DNA of 37,461 nt from an uncultured bacterium (GTDB lineage Bacteria; Cyanobacteriota; Vampirovibrionia; Gastranaerophilales; Gastranaerophilaceae), in contig CADCNV010000012.1 of NCBI GenBank assembly GCA_902802825.1, positions 1 through 37,461 of the forward strand, written 5' to 3'. Positions 24,022 to 34,153 of this stretch are shown here, piece by piece. Within the stretch, counting starts at the first letter, position 1. Every line of letters begins with the position of its first letter. The translations under genes were made by a program, and so were the position numbers. The notes beneath the pieces were generated by a model that saw only the letters and a list, made by a program, of their open reading frames with translations, was not told where the DNA came from and ran no database searches.

Positions 24022-24089
24022 GATAAATAAAATTAAATAACGGTTGTTTAAAACCTCAGAATCAACCTAAAAAAATCTGGGCCTGTGGC
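23998..24089 (+). repeat. Direct repeat upstream of the CAU tRNA (copy 2)
   Basis: Second copy of the unit at 23861-23951. It starts in the tail of the decoy and runs into the first 11 bases of the true tRNA. Near identity indicates recent duplication or gene conversion. Confidence 0.9.
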
Positions 24090-24150
24090 GCAGCGGTAGC
24101 GCAGAGGACTCATAATCCTTTGGTCGTGGGTTCGAATCCCTCCGGGCCCA
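24079..24150 (+). tRNA. tRNA with anticodon CAU (Met or lysidine-modified Ile)
   Basis: 72 bases. Acceptor GGGCCTG pairs with CGGGCCC (one G-T wobble). The D-stem is GCGC/GCGC, the anticodon stem GAGGA/TCCTT has loop CTCATAA, and the T-arm is GTGGGTTCGAATCCCTC. The discriminator is A and CCA is not encoded. Acceptor pairing at position 1 argues against initiator tRNA. The TTGGTCG variable region resembles tRNA-Ile2 (modified by TilS) as well as some elongator tRNA-Met, so the amino acid is not settled. Confidence 0.93.
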
Positions 24151-24203
24151 TTTTTTCATGCTTATTATTAGCAAAAAAAATTTTTTTGTATTTTTAGTAT
24201 GGT

Positions 24204-24995
24204 ATGCGCATTTTACCTTTAAGTCCTTATCAGGATAAATATAAATCAAATACAAGTTTTACAAGTTCTTCAAGAATATATAAGCCATCAAAAATTACAA
24301 AATTGGATATATTCTCATGTAACAATGTTCGTACAACATCAAATATTTTTCGATATGATATGGATTGGAATTTTTTGATGGATCATATATTTTGGAATTT
24401 TATGAATGTAAAAAAAGTAAATATATATTCTCTAGCGTGTTCTGACGGGTCGGAACCTTATACTTATGCTTTGTTTTTAGCGAATAAAAATCTTGCAAGT
24501 TTGGTTAATAAATTTACTCCTGTAATTGCTTGTGATATTGATCCTGAAATTATTAAAACTGCTCAATCAGGTAAGATAAATCTAAATAAAAGTGATTTTA
24601 TTAATATGAAAATGTATATAAAATGCGCAGAAAAATATTTTGAAAAATTAAATAGCCCCATTAAAATAAAAGATAATATTATGTCGGATGCTCAGGGGTA
24701 TGAAGTTAATTCAAAAATAAGAAATATGGTAAAATTTAAAGAATCGGATATTCTTTCGGAATTAAAAAATATAAAAGATGAAGGGAATACTGTTGTTAAT
24801 ATTCGTAATGTGTTTCCATATTTAAATGAGAAGTATATAAATGATATTTTGGACACCCTTTCCAAAAAACTAAAATCGGGGAGTATTTTTGTATTTGGTC
24901 ATTTTGATAATAAAGTTCCTAATTTCAGACAGAGATTGCATGATTTAGGATTTTTTTCTCCCAATATGAGCTGCAATTTTGTACAAAAGAAGTAA
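24204..24995 (+). CDS. CheR-like SAM-dependent methyltransferase domain protein
   Basis: 263 residues. The core matches the CheR Rossmann fold: ACSDGSEPYTYALFLA (about 79-94, equivalent to the CheR SAGCSTGEEPYS motif I), IACDIDPEIIKTAQSG (about 111-126) and NIRNVFPYLNEKYI near 196-209. CheR methylates chemoreceptor glutamates, but no chemotaxis genes are nearby and the N-terminal CheR helical domain is replaced by a short Ser/Thr-rich segment. This is more likely a stand-alone methyltransferase of unknown target. The N-terminus carries an SFTS motif resembling the NFTG motif of the GH13-like protein. No clear ribosome site precedes the ATG. Confidence 0.75.
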   Translation: MRILPLSPYQDKYKSNTSFTSSSRIYKPSKITKLDIFSCNNVRTTSNIFRYDMDWNFLMDHIFWNFMNVKKVNIYSLACSDGSEPYTYALFLANKNLASLVNKFTPVIACDIDPEIIKTAQSGKINLNKSDFINMKMYIKCAEKYFEKLNSPIKIKDNIMSDAQGYEVNSKIRNMVKFKESDILSELKNIKDEGNTVVNIRNVFPYLNEKYINDILDTLSKKLKSGSIFVFGHFDNKVPNFRQRLHDLGFFSPNMSCNFVQKK

Positions 24996-25091
24996 CAGTA
25001 AAATAATGCCCAAAAATTCCCGGGTATTGCAGGATTAAAAACATCAGTTTTTATTATTTTCAGAGCCACAGTGATTTTACTGCCGTGGGAG

Positions 25092-26360
<1,269 letters not shown>

Positions 26361-26527
26361 TTACTCCTTTTAAATTACATATAATTCCATTCTATCATGA
26401 ATTATTTTGGGGATATAATTTAAAATTCATTTTAATTATTTATTTGTAAAAATTTTGTAATAAAACTGAAAATTATGTCAAAAAATAATATTCATAGTTG
26501 TTATAATTTACGGTAAGGAGTCCTTGT

Positions 26528-29500
26528 GTGAAAGTTAGTTTAAGTTCAGCAGATAACAATAAAAACGTTAATTTTACAGGTTACAAGTGGGTCAAAGATG
26601 AAAAAGGTTTCAAAAATTTTGAAACATCTTATATTTTTGATGAAGAAAAACAGGATTGTTATCTGGAAGTGTTTACTCTCGGCAGTGATGAATTTAACAA
26701 TTATTTTATAAATTCTCATGCCAAGACACGTGATGGCAGATACAGAATAAAAATGAATCCGGGATCGAACAGAATTAATCTGACCAAAACATTCGGGATT
26801 CTTCCTGATAAACCATTTGCATATCATTATGTTGTGAAAAATCATGACAATGTTTCTCATCCGGGAGAAGAATACATCCAAATCGATGCCGGTGACAGTA
26901 TTAAAGAATACGGGACCGCGTATAATGTTGTAACTCAAAATGGTTCACAAATGTCAAAAGGCGGCTCAATGAAACTTGTAAATATTGATTCGCAAAATGT
27001 TGGTGTTGTTTATGACGAACATGGCAAATGGATTATAAATAAAGAATTACAAGATAAAGCTCTTGATGCTGTTAAAACTTTGACTAATGTTTATGGCGGA
27101 ACCGCTGCCGGTTTGGAAAAAGATATAGAAGAAGGGAAATTTGATCCGTATTCAAGAATTATATCTCTTCCTGTTTTTACAAGAGAAGATTTTACATCGC
27201 ACAAATATTGGATTGAAAATATATTCCAGCCATGTAACAGTCTTATGAATATAAATAATTACAGGACGTTGCAGGAAAAGATGTTTGCGCATAATCTGAA
27301 CTTTGTATCAGATGGAGCATTTGTCAATGAAGGTCTTATGGGAACCCATTTTACAAATATGCTCAGATGGGGCGAAGATTCTCCATATTTCAGATGGTTC
27401 AGAGCAGGCAATTTAAAAGATTCTCCTTTGTCACTGGGTGTTTTCCCAAAACGCACCGAAAATGTTTCCTGGAAGCTAGTGAATTCGCCCAAAATATATA
27501 CTCAGACACCTTCAGGAAATGTTGAAGAAAAATCAAACAAAAAATATAACCCAAATGAACCGACTTATATACAGTTTTTTGATAAACGACTTGTGACTGA
27601 TGCTGAAAAACAAGACCCACAGTTTTTAATAAAATCTTATTCAAAATTGAATACAAAAGACGGGTATGATCTCAGTACGCATGACGATTCTGTATTCCCA
27701 TATTTCTTTGAAGTTAATCCGAAAACAGTTAAGGAAAATGTTTTACGTTTTAACCAGCATAATTCTTATTTATCCAAAGATGATAAAGTAAAATTTGACG
27801 GCTATGAAGCTGCAAGAATTATGTCGAAAAATGAAAACTTCGTTGTTGACGGGAAATTTGAAAGCGGTTTTGAAACCTGGGATGCAAACCCTGATATTGC
27901 GAAGCTGAATTTTGTTTTATCAAACAATGATCTTAAAACTTTGAAAAACATGCCAAATAAAGATGCCTTATTGGAAGAAGCCAAAATCAGACAGGCAAAT
28001 TGCCAGGTTCAGGATTATACAATTGAAGGCGGTAAATATTGGACAAGAAAAACTAATGATATTTTAAGATTACATGTAGCTCAGACTCTAAATAGTGTAG
28101 ATGCGGCAAATCCGCATGCGGCATTTAAAAAAATTACAGAATTATCTGATGGTGAAAAATTCCCAAAAGTATTAAAAGCCCAAATTTTTGAAAATGAAGT
28201 AAAAAATGTTCTAAACGGGTTTTATAAAACATCAAGAAATTTGTCGCATGAAGGCAAAAATGAGCAAATTCTTGAGCAGCTTATGAATATGCCGCTTGAA
28301 ACAATTGAGTTCGGGACAAATCTTGTTGGTGTTTTAGGTTCTCCGTTGATTTCAAAAAGAGCCGTAAGTGAAGACCAAATTGGTGTTTCAAGATATGAAA
28401 TTTACAAGCAAGGTAATCCGAATTTGCCTGATGAATATTCAAAAACCTATAATGAAATGGACAATATATACAAAAATGAAATGTCTGTATTTACTGCCAA
28501 AATTTTGGATAAAGTTAATGAACAATTATCAAAAGATAACAAATTGTTCAATGGTGAAGAAGTAACAGAATTCGGTCAGTATGTATTACCGCTGATAGTT
28601 CCGCAAATCGCAAAATTTGCAGTAGTAAAAGCATTCGCACCCGATGTAAAAGCTGATTATAACAAAAATAACGGAGAAATTACTTACGATTATAAAGCTC
28701 TTTTAAATACTCATTTACAGTCTTTAAATTTGCCAAAAGCAGGTTCTCCGGAAGATGAAGCAATGCTGGTTCTTGAAAAAATGAAGAATGGAATCAGTGC
28801 TATTTCTTCATCTGATGCTGATTTTATTGCTAAAAGCGTATTTGCGACATTAAAAAATACAAATGTAAACAGCTTCAAACTTGCAGATTTGATTATAGAT
28901 AAAACTCAGGCAGGTTTGGATTGGAGAATTGATGCTGCGAAAGATATAGCTGATATTGATGCTTTAAGGACACATAAACAACCTTTTGAAGACATTTGGA
29001 ATGATGTAAACGCTTTTTGGAAAAAGTTTTCACAAGGTGTATATTCAGAAAATCCAAATTCATATATTGTGGCTGAAATTACTGATGAAGATAGTCTTTT
29101 TGACAGTGCATACGGTTCACAATCTCCTACTTATCCTTCAAAAGCTGATATATTACCAAAATTTTTGCGTGACACAGGTATTACTGCCAATGCGCAATAT
29201 TCAAAATTTTTCTATGATATAGTGAAATTATATTCACGTTCATTTGAGGATGCAAAAACTCTCAACGCAGATGAAAATACTTTTGATCTTGCGAATCATT
29301 TCAAATCAACTCTTATGTCTGAAAGCGGTTCTCTGCTCAAAGCATTTTCACTTCCTGCAATAAATTATGCATATACATTTATTGGCAACCACGATAAGCC
29401 AAGAGCGTTACATTGTGCCGCTTTGGATATGGATATGTTCTACAGTGATCTTACATTCGTAGAAGATAGAAAACATAGAATGGATGCTTATCGTCTGATA

Positions 29501-30676
29501 AGGGATAAATCTTTAGATTATGTATCTGATGAAGAAGTTCAGCATTATAATTTTGATAACATTTCTCCTAAAGCTGTTGCAATGGGTATGGCTTTGAGAA
29601 CCGGTTTCATGGATGTATTAAACGATTATAAAAATAATATGTCTCAGGAGGAATTTGATAATAACTTTAAAGCAATCAGCAAAGCAGTTGCAGATTTAAG
29701 TTCCGGTAAATTTGGTTCAATAAGATTCGACGGTGATTCTTTCGGTGTTAAACCAATAGATTTCAATATTAAAAAAGTCCTTGAACAGGCAAAAAATCAA
29801 TACAATTTCAAATTTACAAATGCAAAGCACGAAAAGAATTTTGAGAATGACGTTTTTGAAAAAATTATGACTCCTGCGATGTCAAAAATTCTTGCAATGA
29901 TGCAGATATTATCAGCAATGCCTGGTATGCCGACATTATATGACGGAGATGATTTAGGGGCTACCGGTTATGATACGGAAAAGAAAAATGTTTATTTGCA
30001 GGGCAGACAACGTGTTCATAATGAATGGGCCGAACTGGATAATCCAAGATATAAAAAATTTATTGCTGATTATAAAAAAGAAATTGATAAAGCAATGGCA
30101 ATAAGAACTAATCCAAACTGCAATGCTCTTAATAACGGTGCACCTTTTGTCCTGCCAATGCAATACGGTTATAATCCGTTTGGTGGGGATAATAACAGAT
30201 ATAATATTCCTGCAGTAATTCAGCAGAGTACAGACGGAAGAATGACTATTTCTTTATTTAATTTACACAGAAATATTGATAAAAACCGTCCGGCATTTGA
30301 TCATTTACAAAAACTCGATACTAAGTGTGTTAAATTAAGCCAAATAGAACTTAACAGTGAAAACGGTGTAGAAATGAACGGTACAATGGGTATTGGGATT
30401 AAGGGTTTAAGAAATAATACTGAATTTTATAATGCTAATGACCCAAGTGATAAGTATTATGTAAACATTGTCGGGGATAAGTATATTATCAAAAGAGCTA
30501 AAGACCATGGTCAGATTACTTTGAGTGACCCGACTTTGGTGTTATATAGTAATCCGCAAAATGCTCCGTTATCATTTACCGGTCAGTATCATATCAAACA
30601 AAGCAGAAATATGCTTGTAAATTCTTATTCTCCGCAGAATGATGAATGTGGAAAAAAACTTTGTCTGTGTAAATAA
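26528..30676 (+). CDS. Giant GH13-like (alpha-amylase family) protein
   Basis: 1382 residues, more than double a standard alpha-amylase. No signal peptide, so apparently cytoplasmic. GH13 hallmarks are spread far apart: VSDGAFVNEGLMGTHF near 260 (region like conserved II), TWDANPDIAKLNF near 450, FIGNHDKPR at about 952-960 with the catalytic-site His955-Asp956 pair, and PGMPTLYDGDDLGATGY near 1133-1149. Large inserts separate them. It starts with GTG after TAAGGAG. Both termini carry an N/S-FTG motif (NVNFTGY near 13, LSFTGQY near 1358). Likely it hydrolyses or transfers glycogen-like glucans made through GlgC. Substrate and catalytic acid are not certain. Confidence 0.82.
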   Translation: MKVSLSSADNNKNVNFTGYKWVKDEKGFKNFETSYIFDEEKQDCYLEVFTLGSDEFNNYFINSHAKTRDGRYRIKMNPGSNRINLTKTFGILPDKPFAYHYVVKNHDNVSHPGEEYIQIDAGDSIKEYGTAYNVVTQNGSQMSKGGSMKLVNIDSQNVGVVYDEHGKWIINKELQDKALDAVKTLTNVYGGTAAGLEKDIEEGKFDPYSRIISLPVFTREDFTSHKYWIENIFQPCNSLMNINNYRTLQEKMFAHNLNFVSDGAFVNEGLMGTHFTNMLRWGEDSPYFRWFRAGNLKDSPLSLGVFPKRTENVSWKLVNSPKIYTQTPSGNVEEKSNKKYNPNEPTYIQFFDKRLVTDAEKQDPQFLIKSYSKLNTKDGYDLSTHDDSVFPYFFEVNPKTVKENVLRFNQHNSYLSKDDKVKFDGYEAARIMSKNENFVVDGKFESGFETWDANPDIAKLNFVLSNNDLKTLKNMPNKDALLEEAKIRQANCQVQDYTIEGGKYWTRKTNDILRLHVAQTLNSVDAANPHAAFKKITELSDGEKFPKVLKAQIFENEVKNVLNGFYKTSRNLSHEGKNEQILEQLMNMPLETIEFGTNLVGVLGSPLISKRAVSEDQIGVSRYEIYKQGNPNLPDEYSKTYNEMDNIYKNEMSVFTAKILDKVNEQLSKDNKLFNGEEVTEFGQYVLPLIVPQIAKFAVVKAFAPDVKADYNKNNGEITYDYKALLNTHLQSLNLPKAGSPEDEAMLVLEKMKNGISAISSSDADFIAKSVFATLKNTNVNSFKLADLIIDKTQAGLDWRIDAAKDIADIDALRTHKQPFEDIWNDVNAFWKKFSQGVYSENPNSYIVAEITDEDSLFDSAYGSQSPTYPSKADILPKFLRDTGITANAQYSKFFYDIVKLYSRSFEDAKTLNADENTFDLANHFKSTLMSESGSLLKAFSLPAINYAYTFIGNHDKPRALHCAALDMDMFYSDLTFVEDRKHRMDAYRLIRDKSLDYVSDEEVQHYNFDNISPKAVAMGMALRTGFMDVLNDYKNNMSQEEFDNNFKAISKAVADLSSGKFGSIRFDGDSFGVKPIDFNIKKVLEQAKNQYNFKFTNAKHEKNFENDVFEKIMTPAMSKILAMMQILSAMPGMPTLYDGDDLGATGYDTEKKNVYLQGRQRVHNEWAELDNPRYKKFIADYKKEIDKAMAIRTNPNCNALNNGAPFVLPMQYGYNPFGGDNNRYNIPAVIQQSTDGRMTISLFNLHRNIDKNRPAFDHLQKLDTKCVKLSQIELNSENGVEMNGTMGIGIKGLRNNTEFYNANDPSDKYYVNIVGDKYIIKRAKDHGQITLSDPTLVLYSNPQNAPLSFTGQYHIKQSRNMLVNSYSPQNDECGKKLCLCK

Positions 30677-30700
30677 TTTTTAAATTATTAACTTCAATGG

Positions 30701-30706
30701 TATAAT
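30701..30706 (+). promoter_or_regulatory. -10 box for a leaderless metF mRNA
   Basis: TGG-TATAAT, six bases (CTTTTT), ATG (30713). Perfect -10 with extended TGN and no ribosome site. Confidence 0.6.
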
Positions 30707-30712
30707 CTTTTT

Positions 30713-31570
30713 ATGGAACTTTCCGAGATATATCAAGATAGAAATGGAGTTATAGGTGATTTTACACCTAAAATTTCTTTTGAAATTTTCCCGCCGCAAA
30801 ACGGGGATATTTCTGATTTGTTCGAGGAATTGCGCATATTGAAGCGATATAATCCCGTGTTGGTTTCAATGACTTATGGCGCAAGCGGTGGCTTAAGCAG
30901 ATTTAGTTTTGAAAATATAAAAAATATCAGAGATTTAGAATTCAATTTAATGCCTCATTTTACTTGTGTTTCAATGCTAAAAAGTGAGATTGAAAAGCAT
31001 ATTACATCTGTTGAAAATTTGGGGATAGAAAATATATTGGCATTAAGAGGGGATATTCCGGAATATATTAATGCTGAAGAGCTTGATTTTAGTCATGCAA
31101 ATGAACTTGTCGAATTTATTCAGTCAAAAACTACTTTGTCTATCGGGGTTGCCGGTTATCCTGAAGGACATATAGAAAGCAAAAGCTTGAAAGATGATAT
31201 AAAATTTTTAAAGAAAAAAGTCGATGCCGGTGCGAGTGCGGTTTTTACACAATTATTTTTTGATAATGAAAAGTTGTTTAATTATATCGAGAATGTGCAA
31301 AAAGCAGGGATAAATATTCCGGTTGTAGCAGGAATTATGCCTGTCAGAACATTAAAACAAATTCAAAAAATGACTTCTATGGCAAGAGTTTCCGTTCCGA
31401 AAAAATTTATACAGCAACTTGAAAAATATCCTGATGATACCATGAAAATCGGTACTGAATTTACGATTAGACAATGCGAAAATTTGTTAGAAAACGGAGT
31501 AAACTCATTACACTTTTTTACTTTAAATCATAGTGATCAGGTTAGTGAAATTTTAGATAACATACTATAA
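30713..31570 (+). CDS. metF: Methylenetetrahydrofolate reductase
   Basis: 285 residues, the normal size for bacterial MetF. It reduces 5,10-methylene-THF to 5-methyl-THF with FAD for methionine synthesis. The N-terminal KISFEIFPPQNGD (about 20-32) carries the catalytic Glu. VSMTYGASGG (about 50-59), NILALRGDIPE (about 105-115), AGYPEGH with GASAVFTQLFFD (about 150-187) and the PVVAGIMPV segment (about 204-212) complete the TIM barrel. Leaderless-type promoter. deoC follows 16 bases on with its own strong ribosome site, so the two are likely co-transcribed. Confidence 0.96.
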   Translation: MELSEIYQDRNGVIGDFTPKISFEIFPPQNGDISDLFEELRILKRYNPVLVSMTYGASGGLSRFSFENIKNIRDLEFNLMPHFTCVSMLKSEIEKHITSVENLGIENILALRGDIPEYINAEELDFSHANELVEFIQSKTTLSIGVAGYPEGHIESKSLKDDIKFLKKKVDAGASAVFTQLFFDNEKLFNYIENVQKAGINIPVVAGIMPVRTLKQIQKMTSMARVSVPKKFIQQLEKYPDDTMKIGTEFTIRQCENLLENGVNSLHFFTLNHSDQVSEILDNIL

Positions 31571-31586
31571 AAGAGGGGGAATTGTA

Positions 31587-32237
31587 ATGCAAAATTTGAA
31601 TAAATACATTGAACATACTTTATTAAAACAAGATGCAACTGAAAAAGACTTAATCAAACTTTGTGATGAAGCAAAAGAGAATGATTTTCTTGGAGTATGT
31701 GTAAATCCGTGCTATGTAAAACTTGCAAAAGAACATTTAAAAAATACAAATGTTAAAATAGTGACTGTAATCGGGTTTCCTCTTGGGGCAAATACAACAG
31801 AAGTTAAAGTTTTTGAAACCCAAAAGGCCGTTTCTGACGGTGCAGATGAAATCGATATGGTTATAAACGGAACAAAATTAAAAGATAACGATAAAGATTA
31901 CATTGTCAATGAAATCAAAGCAATCAAGCAGGCATGTAGCGGGCATAATCTGAAAGTTATTATAGAAACAGATTTGCTTAATAAAGACGAAATTATCAGG
32001 GCTTGCGAATATTCAATTTTGGGCGGGGCCGATTTTGTAAAAACCTCAACCGGTTTTGTAAAAGGCGGAGCAGGTGCAAAAGCTGAGGATGTTGCGCTTA
32101 TGTATAAAACAGTTAAAGATGCAGGACTTCAGGTCAAAGCGTCAGGCGGAATAAGAGATAAAGAAACTGCAATCAAAATGATTGAAGCCGGAGCCGTACG
32201 TCTTGGAACAAGTTCGGGCGTAAAAATTATTTCTTAA
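31587..32237 (+). CDS. deoC: Deoxyribose-phosphate aldolase
   Basis: 216 residues. It cleaves 2-deoxyribose-5-phosphate into acetaldehyde and glyceraldehyde-3-phosphate during deoxynucleoside catabolism. Typical blocks are IEHTLLKQDATEKDL (about 8-22, with Asp16), GVCVNPCYVKLAKE (about 34-47), VIGFPLGANTTEVKVFE (about 60-76), GADEIDMVIN (about 84-93), and the Schiff-base Lys in DFVKTSTGF (about 147-155) with KASGGIRD near 180. AGAGGGGG precedes the ATG. It overlaps the end of the convergent YihY gene by 11 bases. Confidence 0.97.
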   Translation: MQNLNKYIEHTLLKQDATEKDLIKLCDEAKENDFLGVCVNPCYVKLAKEHLKNTNVKIVTVIGFPLGANTTEVKVFETQKAVSDGADEIDMVINGTKLKDNDKDYIVNEIKAIKQACSGHNLKVIIETDLLNKDEIIRACEYSILGGADFVKTSTGFVKGGAGAKAEDVALMYKTVKDAGLQVKASGGIRDKETAIKMIEAGAVRLGTSSGVKIIS

Positions 32238-33153
32238 ACGTATCTTTCCTTAATTGTTCAAGTTCTTCTTTAATTTCCTGAGATTTCTGTTCTAAACGGT
32301 TATAAACCTTAGAATTCATTTCTCCGCCTATTAATAGAAGAATAGATGTATAATACAGCCAAATCATTAAAATAAAGAACGCTCCGATTGTTCCGAAAAC
32401 AATATTATATGTTGATAAATTATTAACATATATCGAAAATCCCCAGGAGCCGATTAACCAAAATGTCGTGAAAAATATGGTTCCCGGTAGTGCGCTTTTT
32501 CTTTTAAATTTATCATTTCCTTTCAAATCGGGAAGAATGTAATAACTTAAAAATGCCAATACGTACAATGCCAAAAATGCTACCGGCCAGCGTAATGCCA
32601 GAATAGTGTATGCCGTAGTTTCCGATAACCCAAAATTATTGACAAAAAACATAACAATTACTTTACCGAATACAATTATGTTAATTGTCAGGAATAAAAT
32701 CAAAATATTTACAAACACCATTAAAAGTGACAAAATTCTTGTATAAATAAAACTTCTGGTTTCTTCGACCTTGTATGCGCGGTTCAATCCTTTTAATATG
32801 ACTGCAACCCCGTTTAAAGATAAAAACAGCGATGTACAAATACCGATTACAGCCATCAATTTCCCGTGCCCAAAAATCATTGTTTGATTCAATACACTCT
32901 TTAATAAATCCATAGTTTGGTTTGGAGTAATCGTTGAAAGAACTTTCAAAACAGGATCCATGTATGACTTATTCCCCAACCATCCAAACACAGCCATTAA
33001 AAACAGCATAAAGGGGAAAATTCCGACAACAAGCATAAATCCCATTTCTGCTGCCATTCCGAAAAAATCATTTTTAATAATAGATCTTATCAGCGAAATA
33101 AGAGCGTGTGCATATTTATTTTTCATTAAAGTTTTAATTATATCTTTAAGCAT
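32227..33153 (-). CDS. YihY/BrkB family inner-membrane protein
   Basis: 308 residues with about six hydrophobic helices (near 35-60, 85-105, 130-160, 180-205, 235-255 and 260-282). The family signatures FFGMAAEMGFMLVVGIFPFMLFLMA and the C-terminal YNIVFGTIGAFFILMIWLYYTSILLLIGGEMNS are present in recognisable pieces. Once called ribonuclease BN, the family is now regarded as a membrane protein of uncertain, possibly transport-related, function. The C-terminal tail is charged and cytoplasmic. The start lies three bases after the nrnA stop, so the two are co-transcribed. Confidence 0.93.
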   Translation of the reverse strand: MLKDIIKTLMKNKYAHALISLIRSIIKNDFFGMAAEMGFMLVVGIFPFMLFLMAVFGWLGNKSYMDPVLKVLSTITPNQTMDLLKSVLNQTMIFGHGKLMAVIGICTSLFLSLNGVAVILKGLNRAYKVEETRSFIYTRILSLLMVFVNILILFLTINIIVFGKVIVMFFVNNFGLSETTAYTILALRWPVAFLALYVLAFLSYYILPDLKGNDKFKRKSALPGTIFFTTFWLIGSWGFSIYVNNLSTYNIVFGTIGAFFILMIWLYYTSILLLIGGEMNSKVYNRLEQKSQEIKEELEQLRKDTFKK

Positions 33154-33156
33154 AAC

Positions 33157-34116
33157 TTATTTTCTTAATTCTTCCAGAACCATTTTTACGGCATTTTTCA
33201 CATCTGCTTTAATTACTGCTCCTGCAGCGAGTTTGTGCCCTCCGCCGCCAAAAGTACTGCATATTTTTGCGATATCTTTGCTGCGGCTTCGCATAGAAAG
33301 TTTTGATGTTGTTGCATTCAGTTCCTTTATAACAAATGCCACTTCAGTTGTCTTAATTGCACGTAGTTTTTCCGTCAATCCGTCAGTGAAGTCATCTCCG
33401 TTATAATTAAACTTTTCCAAATCCTTTTTATACACTTCAGTATATGCAATTTTATCATTATTTTCAAATTTTGCTTTATTAACGCAATAGCTTTGAAAAA
33501 GCACCATATCTTTTGATTGTGATTCATAACATTTTTGAAAAACATCAGACGGATTTACTCCTGCTGATATAAGTTCTCCTGCATAAACCATAGTTTTTTC
33601 GGATGTATTTGTGAAACGAAAACCGCCTGTATCTGTCAGTATTGCGGTATACAAACAAATTGCGCAATCTTTACTTATTATCCAGCTTAATTCTTTTGCA
33701 ATTTCATATAGCACTTCACCTGTTGCAGAAGCAAATGGCTTAATTATATTTTCATCGGCGTACGAGTTGTTTGTTTCGTGGTGATCAATATTAAAAGTCT
33801 TTTTAGCTTTTTCAAACAACACTTTTGCATCCGAACAACGGTCAATTGAGGCGACATCAAGATTTATGACTAAATCGTATTCTCTTGACAAATCCATATC
33901 TTCAATGAATTTTGCATTACCTATTTCGGGCAAAAATTCGTATACTGAAGGCAATTTTGAAACAATTACCATATCGCATTTTTTCTTATAATTATCTTTT
34001 ATAAGATGGTACATTCCGCATATACTGCCAAGTGTATCTCCGTCAGGATTTATGTGGGATACGAGTAATATATTTTTGGAATTTTTTATGCTAATATCTA
34101 ATTGTTTTAAACTCAT
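33157..34116 (-). CDS. nrnA: DHH-family phosphoesterase (NrnA-like nanoRNase/pAp phosphatase)
   Basis: 319 residues. It degrades short oligoribonucleotides and dephosphorylates pAp. Motifs in order: LLVSHINPDGDTLGSICGM (about 17-35, metal-binding Asp residues), NLDVASIDRC (about 87-96), the DHH motif NIDHHETNN (about 112-120), DTGGFRFTNTS (about 162-172) and the DHHA1 signature FGGGGHKLAAGAV (about 285-297). It is the first gene of a two-gene unit with YihY, and divergent from the DUF721 gene with only about 37 bases between. TAAAAT lies six bases before the ATG, with TGC in front. Confidence 0.94.
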   Translation of the reverse strand: MSLKQLDISIKNSKNILLVSHINPDGDTLGSICGMYHLIKDNYKKKCDMVIVSKLPSVYEFLPEIGNAKFIEDMDLSREYDLVINLDVASIDRCSDAKVLFEKAKKTFNIDHHETNNSYADENIIKPFASATGEVLYEIAKELSWIISKDCAICLYTAILTDTGGFRFTNTSEKTMVYAGELISAGVNPSDVFQKCYESQSKDMVLFQSYCVNKAKFENNDKIAYTEVYKKDLEKFNYNGDDFTDGLTEKLRAIKTTEVAFVIKELNATTSKLSMRSRSKDIAKICSTFGGGGHKLAAGAVIKADVKNAVKMVLEELRK

Positions 34117-34122
34117 TTCAAG

Positions 34123-34128
34123 ATTTTA
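34123..34128 (-). promoter_or_regulatory. -10 box for a leaderless nrnA mRNA
   Basis: On the - strand: TGC-TAAAAT, six bases (CTTGAA), ATG (34116). Extended -10 and no ribosome site. Confidence 0.5.
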
Positions 34129-34153
34129 GCACAAAAATTTGCTTAGCAAAATT

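Noticed and set aside
23941..24078. T-box leader or group I intron upstream of the CAU tRNA
   Set aside because: There is no AGGGTGGNACCGCG T-box core, no downstream amino-acid gene, and no group I intron core; the tRNA itself is uninterrupted.
24067..24255. - strand open frame of 62 codons over the CAU tRNA (ARRDSNPRPKDYESSALPL-like product)
   Set aside because: It is the translated complement of the tRNA gene, a classic spurious product, with no ribosome site.
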